Source of the DNA: an uncultured Lachnospiraceae bacterium
GTDB lineage: Bacteria > Bacillota_A > Clostridia > Lachnospirales > Lachnospiraceae
Length of the DNA: 11,381 nucleotides
Direction of reading: 5' to 3'
Assembly (NCBI GenBank): GCA_902801585.1
Contig: CADCIU010000058.1
Coordinates: forward strand, 1-11,381
Shown: positions 1 through 5,754 of the stretch, in pieces
How positions within the stretch are numbered: the stretch's first letter is position 1
Layout: the number at the start of each line of letters is the position of its first letter
Notes under the pieces: model-generated
Told to the model about the DNA's origin: nothing
The model's database searches: none
What the model saw: only the letters and a program-made list of their open reading frames with translations
Translations under genes and position numbers: made by a program

Positions 1-663
1 TTTTCTCACATCCATGAGGGAGGATCTCAAGCGCGCCATCGAGCAGGGGCAGAACTTCAGCGCGAAATACAAGGACAGCATCTCCATCAGCCTGATGGTT
101 CGGCCAGCGGTGTTTTTCCTGCCCGAAGCTATGCGCCTTTTCGCGGAAACCAATCCCGAGGTCCAGATTCTTCCTTTGTTCCAATACGAAGGCGGCGTGG
201 AGACTTTTCTCCGAAACGAGGTCGATATTTTGTTCGCTCTGAAAGAACAGACCAGGCAGATCCCCGGAATTCACGTCCACGATCTGTTTGAGAGCCACAT
301 CTACCTGATCGCACAGCGGGACGACCCTCTCGCTGCCAAAAACCTGATCACCGAAGAAGACTTGTATCTCCGCAGGCATTGAAAGCGGTCCAGTATAGGC
401 TGATCTCGACAGGGAAGATCGACTATTTCAATAGCGCGGACCACGACACAACGCTCACCAATGTGGCGGCCGGGCGGGGCGTCTGCCTGGCACCGGGCTT
501 TCTCAACGATCACAGCGGACAGTTTGCATGGATTCCTTTCGACTGCAGGGAAAGTTTTTCCTGTGTCCTCTGCACTCACAGAGATGACAACCGGCCTGGC
601 GTAAAGGTATTCCTCGATATTTTGAAGAAGCTTTATGCGGAAGCGGTCGCTTTCCCGATGTGA
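1..663 (+). pseudogene. LysR-type transcriptional regulator, 5' truncated by window edge and frameshifted
   Basis: The frame is open from base 2 and reads FLTSMREDLKRAIEQG, the linker helix that follows the DNA-binding domain in LysR regulators. The helix-turn-helix therefore lies left of the window. The effector-binding domain follows (for example FLPEAMRLFAETNPEVQILP, then NEVDILFAL) until a TGA at 380-382. The rest of the domain continues in another frame: from about 361 that frame reads LVSPQALKAVQYRLISTGKI and runs through VAAGRGVCLAPGF to a TGA at 661-663. LysR proteins normally have about eight to ten more residues (a Gly/Ser-rich strand) between 'EEDL' and 'SPQALKAVQ'. The break therefore looks like a small deletion with a frame change near 361-372. 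The product would lack the C-terminal half of the effector domain, so it is probably non-functional. A sequencing error is the alternative. Confidence 0.8.
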
Positions 664-665
664 AT

Positions 666-735
666 ATGTCAAGGGGACGGTTCTTCTGACACCTTTTTGT
701 CCCAAAAGGTGTCAGAAGAACCGTCCCCTTGACAT
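666..735. repeat. Perfect 32-bp inverted repeat (REP-like palindrome)
   Basis: Arms 666-697 and 704-735 are exact reverse complements around a 6-nt loop (698-703). The left arm contains TGTCAAGGGGACGGTTCT (667-684), and the same 18 bases recur at 11360-11377. The element fills the 75-nt gap between the convergent stops at 663 and 741. The RNA from either strand would form a very stable hairpin and could end transcription from both sides, though no T-run follows either arm. From general knowledge, GGGGACGGTTCT palindromes are scattered through many Clostridia genomes and resemble REP-type elements mobilised in trans by IS200-like Y1 transposases. No transposase is in this window. Confidence 0.9.
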
Positions 736-738
736 GTT

Positions 739-1770
739 TCACCAGTTCTCATATCGCTCATGGCGATCAAGAGCTTGGATTCTCTGCATCTCATTTTCCG
801 TCAATTCGAAATCGAAGATATCATAATTCTCCGCAATATGGTCCGGATCAGAGGAGCCCGGAATGGCGATAAATCCTGCCTGGAGCTGCCACCGTAGGAT
901 GATCTGGGCAGAAGACTTTCCATATTTATCAGCCAGTTCTGTAATCACTTCATTTCCGAAGTGCTCTGAAGTGTGTCCCCGGCCTCCAAAAGGATACCAG
1001 GATTCGATCACTATGTTATATTGGCGGACATAATCCTGAAGATCTGTATTTTGATAGTAAAGATGGTTTTCGTTCTGGATGACCGCCGGCGTGATCGTGG
1101 CAAAAGACAGCACCTTGTCGACCTGCTCCTTCGTGTAATAATTGGAGATTCCGATCGACCGGAGCTTGCCGTCTCTTACGGCTTCCTCCATGGCTCTGTA
1201 GACGCCTTCATCATCAGCTCCTGGCTGGTGAATCAGAAGCAGGTCGATGTAATCCACGTTCAGGTCTTTGAGGGCGTCATCAATGATCCCGCCTGCACGC
1301 TCGTAGTTGCCGCCGTAAATCTTGGTGGTGATGAACACTTCTTCCCGTGTGACGATTCCTTCGTCGATCGCTTTTTGAAGTCCGCGTCCGACCCCGACTT
1401 CATTTCCATAGTACCTGGCCGTATCGATCAGGCGCATCCCGGACTCTAAAGCATGGTACACGGAATTCTCAGCCTCGTCGTCGGAAAGGGTCCACGTTCC
1501 AAGTCCGATCACAGGCATCTCATATCCGCTGTTTAAGAGCACGGTTCTTTTTTCGAGATTAAATACGCCTTCGGACTGAGAAAGAGTGGCTGTGGTATTT
1601 CTGCCGCCGGAGGTTTCTCTTTGCGCTTCCTCAGACGAATAGGCAACACCCGTTTTCTCCTCGTCACTCGATTTTAATATGCCGCCTGCGCCACATCCTG
1701 CGAGGAGCAGCATTATGGCAGCAATGGCAAAACAGTGCTTTCCTCTACGCAGGCGATTTCCTGAATTCAT
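739..1770 (-). CDS. Aldo/keto reductase, predicted lipoprotein
   Basis: 343 aa. A basic start and hydrophobic segment (residues 1-25) end in the lipobox LLAGC, with Cys26 as the likely lipidated residue. A Ser/Thr/Glu-rich linker covers about 27-70. The (beta/alpha)8 aldo/keto reductase domain runs from about 72 to 343. The catalytic tetrad is complete: Asp116 and Tyr121 (DTARYYGNE), Lys150 (TTKIY) and His181 (LLIHQP). The cofactor loop reads IPGSSDPDHIAEN (303-315), with Gly305 and His311 where the classical IPKS....R pattern has the Lys and Arg that contact the NADPH 2'-phosphate. The family reduces carbonyls with NAD(P)H and is normally cytoplasmic, so the lipoprotein signal is unusual. 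It starts 16 nt after the stop of the upstream hydrolase-like gene and is probably the last gene of that operon. The fold and family are certain; the substrate is unknown. Confidence 0.92.
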   Translation of the reverse strand: MNSGNRLRRGKHCFAIAAIMLLLAGCGAGGILKSSDEEKTGVAYSSEEAQRETSGGRNTTATLSQSEGVFNLEKRTVLLNSGYEMPVIGLGTWTLSDDEAENSVYHALESGMRLIDTARYYGNEVGVGRGLQKAIDEGIVTREEVFITTKIYGGNYERAGGIIDDALKDLNVDYIDLLLIHQPGADDEGVYRAMEEAVRDGKLRSIGISNYYTKEQVDKVLSFATITPAVIQNENHLYYQNTDLQDYVRQYNIVIESWYPFGGRGHTSEHFGNEVITELADKYGKSSAQIILRWQLQAGFIAIPGSSDPDHIAENYDIFDFELTENEMQRIQALDRHERYENW

Positions 1771-1786
1771 ATGTTTTCACCGACTC

Positions 1787-2788
1787 TTACTGCAAATACT
1801 GATTGAAGAACGACTCCAGCTTATCGAACGGAATCGCATTCTTGCCGCCGCCGTCATAGAGATCCGTGTGGACTGCATCCGGAATGATCATCAGTTCCTT
1901 GTTATCCGCATACTTGCTGTCTTTGATCATGTTTGTATAAGCGTCCCGTGAAAAATAGCAGGAGTGCGCCTTGTCACCGTGAATAATGAGGACCGCGCTG
2001 CGGATCTCATTGCTGTACTGCAGGATCGGCTGATTGATGAAGCTCTCGCAGCCGATGACGTTCCACCCGCCGTTGGAATTGAGGGAACGGGCATGGTAGC
2101 CACGGCTGGTCTTATAGTAATCATAGTAATCCTTAACGAAGAAAGGCGCGTCTTCCGGCAGGGGATCGACGACACCGCCGCCCAACTTATACTCACCGTT
2201 CTTAAGGTCTTCCAACCTCTGAGCACACATGGCTGCCTTCGCCTGGTAGCGGGCTTCTTCGCTGTCTGCAGAGTCAAAATAACCCTTGGCATTCACACGG
2301 GTCATATCGTACATGGTAGAAGCCACCGTTGCCTTGATGCGGGTATCGAGAGCCGCCGTGTTCAGAGCCATGCCGCCCCAGCCGCAGATACCGATGATGC
2401 CGATTCGGTCCGGATCAACTTTATCGCACAGGGACAGAAAATCCACCGCCGCCATGAAATCTTCTGTGTTGATGTCAGGAGATGCCATGTATCGCACGCC
2501 ACCGCCGCTCTCGCCGGTAAAAGACGGATCAAAAGCAACAGTAACAAATCCGCGTTCCGCCATGGTCTGGGCATACAGACCGGAGCACTGCTCCTTGACG
2601 GCTCCAAAGGGTCCGCTCACCGCAATAGCCGGGAACTTTCCCTCCGCGTTCTTGGGAACGTACATGTCTGCTGCCAATGTGATGCCGTATCTATTTACGA
2701 AGGTCACTTTAGAGTGATCGACTTTTTCGCTTTTCGGGAAGGTCTTGTCCCATGCCTTTGTGAGAGTGAGTTCTTCTTTTCTGATCAT
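1787..2788 (-). CDS. Alpha/beta-hydrolase-fold protein with non-canonical catalytic residues
   Basis: 333 aa from the ATG at 2788, which has AAGGAG about 7 nt upstream. An upstream in-frame GTG at 2812 overlaps the preceding gene and has no comparable site. The protein matches the dienelactone-hydrolase/YcjY-like alpha/beta-hydrolase fold: YGITLAADMYVPK (about 34-46), an oxyanion-region AVSGPFG, and the elbow GICGWGG (133-139). Where relatives carry Ser in the elbow (C-x-S-x-G-type alignment), this one has Trp137. The acid position in HGDKAHS (270-276) is Ala274, where a canonical member has Asp. The His is kept (His307, in AVHTDLYD). There is no signal peptide, so it is cytoplasmic. It overlaps or nearly abuts the small upstream gene and precedes the aldo/keto reductase by 16 nt. 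It could be a hydrolase using another nucleophile (Cys135 is near), or a non-hydrolytic binding or lyase member. Confidence 0.85.
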   Translation of the reverse strand: MIRKEELTLTKAWDKTFPKSEKVDHSKVTFVNRYGITLAADMYVPKNAEGKFPAIAVSGPFGAVKEQCSGLYAQTMAERGFVTVAFDPSFTGESGGGVRYMASPDINTEDFMAAVDFLSLCDKVDPDRIGIIGICGWGGMALNTAALDTRIKATVASTMYDMTRVNAKGYFDSADSEEARYQAKAAMCAQRLEDLKNGEYKLGGGVVDPLPEDAPFFVKDYYDYYKTSRGYHARSLNSNGGWNVIGCESFINQPILQYSNEIRSAVLIIHGDKAHSCYFSRDAYTNMIKDSKYADNKELMIIPDAVHTDLYDGGGKNAIPFDKLESFFNQYLQ

Positions 2789-2808
2789 GATTTTCTCCTT
2801 ATTGCTCT

Positions 2809-3033
2809 TCACTGTAGTGTTTTGACTGTCTGCCGGATCAGGAAATCCAGGCAGTCCACTTTTCGCTGGCTCTCATGGAGCTCCTCCATCCGGCTGCATC
2901 GGCATTTTCGAAAGTATTGTATCAGGGCTTTTGTATCGCCTGATTTATAGAGCAGTTTTGCTCTTTCTACCTCCTCGCTTCCGCACCCGGCATCCTTGAG
3001 ATTTGTGAGTATTTCTTCCAGTTCTTCCTTCAT
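2809..3033 (-). CDS. Small cysteine-containing protein of unknown function
   Basis: 74 aa, start ATG at 3033 preceded by GGGAG about 9 nt upstream. The sequence is highly charged and predicted to be all-helical: a first helix (1-14), a short AGCGSEE turn, a second helix (about 20-45) ending in RKCRCSR, and a final helix with the pattern HESQRKVDCLDFLI (53-66). Cysteines are at 17, 44, 46 and 61. The last helix resembles the 'K-x-LD-x-LD-x-I' coiled coil at the C-terminus of MerR-type regulators, but no DNA-binding domain is present. Its stop lies 20 nt before the ATG of the hydrolase-like gene, so it probably opens that operon. It could be a small partner or redox- or metal-responsive protein; this is a guess from the Cys pattern. 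A real gene is likely because the ribosome binding site and start are good and a promoter lies upstream. Confidence 0.7.
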   Translation of the reverse strand: MKEELEEILTNLKDAGCGSEEVERAKLLYKSGDTKALIQYFRKCRCSRMEELHESQRKVDCLDFLIRQTVKTLQ

Positions 3034-3074
3034 GTGTGGTGTCTCCCATACACTTTTTTGCTGTCTGTGAGCTT

Positions 3075-3104
3075 ATTATAGGGGCTTAACAGATACCTTG
3101 CTAA
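3075..3104 (-). promoter_or_regulatory. Putative promoter of the small-protein/hydrolase/aldo-keto reductase operon
   Basis: On the minus strand a perfect TATAAT (3080-3075) lies about 40 nt before the start codon at 3033. The best -35 match is the weak TTAGCA (3104-3099) with 18-nt spacing. A strong -10 with a weak -35 fits a promoter that needs an activator such as the neighbouring LysR protein. A palindrome (3115-3130) sits about 55 nt upstream of the expected start. Confidence 0.5.
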
Positions 3105-3114
3105 TGGGTATAAT
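3086..3114 (+). promoter_or_regulatory. Putative plus-strand promoter pointing into the 3' end of the LysR gene
   Basis: TTAACA (3086-3091), a 17-nt spacer and TATAAT (3109-3114) make a strong sigma-A-type match on the plus strand. It overlaps the minus-strand promoter. No plus-strand gene follows; a transcript from about 3121 would be antisense to the LysR gene. Confidence 0.35.
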
Positions 3115-3144
3115 GAATATCGTGATATTCTTATTTAGAATATC
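3115..3144. promoter_or_regulatory. Operator-like cluster of three GAATATC half-sites
   Basis: GAATATC (3115-3121) and GATATTC (3124-3130) form a 7+2+7 palindrome, and a further GAATATC lies at 3138-3144. The middle copy can pair with either neighbour. Position about 55 nt upstream of the predicted minus-strand start fits an activator site, possibly for the LysR protein encoded at 3209-4072. It also overlaps the predicted start of the plus-strand promoter. The assignment to a regulator is inference. Confidence 0.4.
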
Positions 3145-3154
3145 AGGAAAAAGA

Positions 3155-3206
3155 TACCCCAGAGGTCGTTTTTTCGAGGTCGATTTTTGAAGAGGTCGAT
3201 TTTTGA
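3155..3206 (+). repeat. TACCCCAGAGGTCG element with tandem GAGGTCG units
   Basis: TACCCCAGAGGTCG (3155-3168) is followed by TTTTTT and then two 16-bp units of the form (C/A)GAGGTCGATTTTTGA at 3175-3190 and 3191-3206. The 14-bp core recurs at 4445-4458 inside a gene and at 5740-5753 in an intergenic hairpin. The tandem units end 3 nt before the LysR stop codon. Confidence 0.85.
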
Positions 3207-3208
3207 TG

Positions 3209-4072
3209 TTAGATCGTCTCCCGGACCCGGTCAATAAACATCTGCACCGCCGGCGAGAAGACCTGGTACTTCTTCCAAATCAGATATCCGGCGGACTTCA
3301 TGGAAGGCACGAGAGGCCTCATACACAGAGGGCTGTCCCCGGTCGTGTTAATCAGCTTGTCGAAGCAGATGGCGTACCCAAGCCCGTCTTCCACGAGAAG
3401 GGAGGCATTATAGACAAGGTTGTAGGTGGCAACGACATTCAGCGAGGACACCCCTCCGACGCCCGTCAAATAAGGCTCAGCCGCTCTCGAAATAATGACA
3501 GGGAGACCTCTGAGGTCGGAGAGACAGATTTCCGACTTCTCTGCAAGAGGGCAGTCTTTTGGCATCAGCAGGCCAAAAGAGTCCTCAGCCGGCAGCTCAA
3601 TAGACTGATAGAGAGTGTGGTCCACTTCAGTGAAGATGACAGCAAAATCGATCAACCCGTTGTTCAACTCATCCATCAGGTCCTGCGTGTCCCCGCTGGT
3701 GATATGAAAGCGGATATCCGGGTGCGCTGCAGCAATATCCGCCGCCGCCCGCGAAAGGTAATGGAAGGACCAGGACTCTCCGGCGCCAATCCGCACGGAG
3801 CCCGAGATATGGTTTTTGATCTGCGAGATCTCTTCCTCGGTCATCTGCATCAGGCGCACCATTTCTTCGGCCCTTTTCCGAAGCACCATCCCTTCTTCGG
3901 TGAGCGTGATCTTCCGGTTCCCGCGCGCAAAAAGGGACACGCCGAGTTCCTCCTCCAGTTCCTTCATCTGCCGCGACAAAGAGGGCTGGGCGACATGAAG
4001 CGTCTGAGCCGCCGCGGAAATCGTGCCTTCCCGCACCACTGCCAGATAGTATTGCATTGTTCGTATATCCAT
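3209..4072 (-). CDS. LysR-type transcriptional regulator
   Basis: 287 aa and complete; AAAGGAG sits 7 nt before the ATG. The N-terminal winged helix-turn-helix covers about residues 2-60: the recognition region TISAAAQTLHVAQPSLSRQM (17-36), followed by LGVSLFARGNRKITLTEEG. A linker helix runs to about 88, and the periplasmic-binding-protein-like effector domain from about 90 (GSVRIGAGESWS) to the end. It is transcribed divergently from the hydrolase-cyclophilin lipoprotein (148-nt gap) and lies upstream of the small-protein/hydrolase/aldo-keto reductase operon in the same direction (175-nt gap). By family habit it probably controls both and represses itself. Its promoter overlaps an operator-like palindrome (4107-4128). 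The effector is unknown. Confidence 0.95.
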   Translation of the reverse strand: MDIRTMQYYLAVVREGTISAAAQTLHVAQPSLSRQMKELEEELGVSLFARGNRKITLTEEGMVLRKRAEEMVRLMQMTEEEISQIKNHISGSVRIGAGESWSFHYLSRAAADIAAAHPDIRFHITSGDTQDLMDELNNGLIDFAVIFTEVDHTLYQSIELPAEDSFGLLMPKDCPLAEKSEICLSDLRGLPVIISRAAEPYLTGVGGVSSLNVVATYNLVYNASLLVEDGLGYAICFDKLINTTGDSPLCMRPLVPSMKSAGYLIWKKYQVFSPAVQMFIDRVRETI

Positions 4073-4101
4073 AAGAAAACTCCTTTCTCGACTTCATATT
4101 C

Positions 4102-4131
4102 ATTTTATGTATAGGAATCCATATACATCAA
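4102..4131 (-). promoter_or_regulatory. Putative promoter of the LysR gene
   Basis: On the minus strand: TTGATG (4131-4126), an 18-nt spacer, and TAAAAT (4107-4102), about 30 nt before the ATG at 4072. The -35 box lies back to back with that of the divergent gene; ATCAA-GTAT-TTGAT (4127-4140) spans both. The spacer contains the operator-like palindrome. Confidence 0.55.
4107..4128. promoter_or_regulatory. Candidate LysR operator
   Basis: ATGTATA (4107-4113) and TATACAT (4122-4128) are a perfect 7-bp inverted repeat with 8 nt between. It lies at about -64 to -43 relative to the predicted start of the plus-strand lipoprotein gene, the usual LysR recognition position, and inside the LysR promoter, where binding would repress. 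It does not strictly match T-N11-A. Confidence 0.45.
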
Positions 4132-4135
4132 GTAT

Positions 4136-4164
4136 TTGATTATAGGAAAATCCGCGAATATAAT
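4136..4164 (+). promoter_or_regulatory. Putative promoter of the hydrolase-cyclophilin lipoprotein gene
   Basis: TTGATT (4136-4141), a 17-nt spacer and a perfect TATAAT (4159-4164). Transcription would start near 4171, about 50 nt before the start codon. Confidence 0.65.
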
Positions 4165-4223
4165 AAAGCCATAACAAAGAATTATGCAGATTTTACTCGG
4201 CTGTTATTTAAAAGGAGACTATG

Positions 4224-5669
4224 ATGAGAAAAGGGTTTATGGGAATCATATCGCTGATTATGATATTTTGCCTTGTTCTTTCCGGGTGCGGTTCGGCCCA
4301 GGCAAAAGACAGCGGCAGTGAAGGTACCTCAGAGGTCACTCCCGCAGAGGAAGGCACCTCAGAGGTCGATTCTGATGCGCAAACCACCTCAGAGGTCGGT
4401 TCTGACACGCAAACTACCTCAGAAGTCGATTCTGACACGCAAACTACCCCAGAGGTCGAGGTCGTTTCAGCAGAACAGGCAGAAGAAGGAGAAGAGGCTA
4501 TGTCCGCAGGGACTTACACAACACAGGAAATTTGGGTGCAGAACGGCGATAAAAGGATTTACGGCGTCGCCTATGTGCCTGCATCAGAAGCCGGCAAAAA
4601 AGTGCCGCTTGTGATTTTCTCCCACGAGCTTGGAAACGATCACACGTCCGGCGAGAGGTATGCCGAGAGACTGGCGGAAGCAGGCTACTCGGCTTATGTC
4701 TTTGATTTCTGCGGCGGCACGGTCGGCGGCAACAAAAGTGACGGCAGCAACAATGAAATGTCCATCCTGACCGAGGCGTCGGATTTGGAAGCAGTGCTGG
4801 CGTCTGCCAAAACATGGGATTTTGTTGACCCTGATAAGATCGTGCTTCTCGGAGGCAGCATGGGCGGACTTGTAACAACCGTTGTGGGCAGCACGTATCA
4901 GGACGAGATCGCAGGCATGATCCTCATGTACCCTGCACTGTCCGCCAAGGACGACAGCGGGGCGGAGCAGTATCAATCAGAGGATGAAGTTCCGGAGGAC
5001 GTCAGCCTGTTCGGCGGCTGGATCCATGTGGGCAAAAACTACATCACCGATCTGTGGAAAGTTGATTTCAACCGGCTGCTCTCTTCCTATCAGGGGCATA
5101 TGCTGCTTCTTCACGGCGATAAAGACAGTACTGTTCCGCTCTCTTACTCTGAGGAGGCCAGTAAGATCATCCCGGACTGCGAATTCTATGTGATCAAGGA
5201 CGGCGGGCACGAGTTCTTCGGACAGCCGTTTGAGGATGCGATGAGCTATATTTTGCCTTATCTTGAGGGGCAGCTTAGTGGTGAAAACATATCAGGAACA
5301 TCAGAAAACGAGGAGGGCGAAGCAGTGCTGCAGATGACGATCGGGGAAACCCCTGTTGAAGTGGAATGGGAAGACAATGAATCCGTGGAGGCGCTGAAGC
5401 AGTTGTGCCGAGAAGAGCCCTTGACCATTCAGATGTCTATGTACGGCGGCTTTGAGCAGGTCGGGTCCATCGGGCAGAGCCTGCCTAGAAATGACAGCCA
5501 AACGACCACGCAGGCCGGCGACATCGTTCTTTACTCCGGCGACCAGATCGTCGTTTTCTACGGATCCAATTCATGGGCGTATACCAGGCTGGGCCACATT
5601 ACGGATAAGACCGATCAGGAGCTGGCGGAGCTGCTTGGAAATGGAGACGTGACGATTACAATTGAATGA
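4224..5669 (+). CDS. Lipoprotein: alpha/beta hydrolase fused to a cyclophilin-like domain
   Basis: 481 aa. The second of two adjacent ATGs is chosen because AAAGGAG lies 6 nt before it and only 3 nt before the first (4221). A signal segment ends in LVLSGC with lipid Cys22. Residues 34-83 are five decapeptide repeats of the form TTSEVDSDTQ. The alpha/beta-hydrolase domain (about 98-350) has a complete triad: Ser212 in GGSMGG, Asp301 in HGDKDSTVP and His329 in DGGHEFF. An intact lid region lies between the strands (about 243-285). A linker (about 350-365) leads to a C-terminal domain (about 367-480: VLQMTIGETPVEVEW, LTIQMSMYGGFEQVGS, TTQAGDIVLYSGDQIVVFYG, GHI) of the small cyclophilin-like-fold family. 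The hydrolase domain probably acts as an esterase outside the membrane; the cyclophilin-like domain's role is unknown. It is divergent from the LysR gene, which likely regulates it. Confidence 0.92.
   Translation: MRKGFMGIISLIMIFCLVLSGCGSAQAKDSGSEGTSEVTPAEEGTSEVDSDAQTTSEVGSDTQTTSEVDSDTQTTPEVEVVSAEQAEEGEEAMSAGTYTTQEIWVQNGDKRIYGVAYVPASEAGKKVPLVIFSHELGNDHTSGERYAERLAEAGYSAYVFDFCGGTVGGNKSDGSNNEMSILTEASDLEAVLASAKTWDFVDPDKIVLLGGSMGGLVTTVVGSTYQDEIAGMILMYPALSAKDDSGAEQYQSEDEVPEDVSLFGGWIHVGKNYITDLWKVDFNRLLSSYQGHMLLLHGDKDSTVPLSYSEEASKIIPDCEFYVIKDGGHEFFGQPFEDAMSYILPYLEGQLSGENISGTSENEEGEAVLQMTIGETPVEVEWEDNESVEALKQLCREEPLTIQMSMYGGFEQVGSIGQSLPRNDSQTTTQAGDIVLYSGDQIVVFYGSNSWAYTRLGHITDKTDQELAELLGNGDVTITIE
4323..4472 (+). 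repeat. Five in-frame 30-bp repeats encoding a Thr-Ser-Glu-Val linker
   Basis: Units at 4323, 4353, 4383, 4413 and 4443 encode GTSEVTPAEE, GTSEVDSDAQ, TTSEVGSDTQ, TTSEVDSDTQ and TTPEVEVVSA. Each carries C(T/C)CAGA(G/A)GTC. The last contains CAAACTACCCCAGAGGTCG (4440-4458), identical to 5735-5753 of the intergenic hairpin. The repeats sit between the lipid anchor and the catalytic domain and would form an extended acidic stalk. Confidence 0.95.
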
Positions 5670-5677
5670 TTGTGTGT

Positions 5678-5754
5678 AAAAAGCGACCTCTGGGGTAGTT
5701 TGTGGACAGGTGGTGATTATTCCACATCTGTCCGCAAACTACCCCAGAGGTCGC
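5678..5754 (-). terminator. Long hairpin with T-run: intrinsic terminator of the minus-strand operon
   Basis: Arms 5683-5709 and 5728-5754 (27 nt) pair with one exception, which is a T/G wobble at 5703/5734. The stem can be extended by GTGG/CCAC (5710-5713 with 5722-5725) around an 8-nt loop. Reading the minus strand, the stem is followed directly by TTTTT (5682-5678), a classic intrinsic terminator for the operon that ends at 5792. On the plus strand it starts 14 nt after the lipoprotein stop but has no T-run. The arms are the TACCCCAGAGGTCG repeat and its inverse. Confidence 0.8.

Noticed and set aside
1964..2950. Long plus-strand open frame of 328 codons antisense to the hydrolase-like gene
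   Set aside because: It mirrors the real minus-strand gene, has no ribosome binding site and its protein shows no family features.
3203..4114. Plus-strand open frame of 303 codons antisense to the LysR gene
   Set aside because: The Arg/His-rich translation is typical of a shadow frame; the minus strand encodes a clear LysR protein.
4323..4472. Regular 30-bp repeats that might suggest a CRISPR array
   Set aside because: Units are contiguous without spacers and stay in frame within a lipoprotein linker.
5683..5754. Inverted repeats as transposon ends
   Set aside because: Only 18 bp lie between the arms and no transposase is near; a hairpin element or terminator explains it better.
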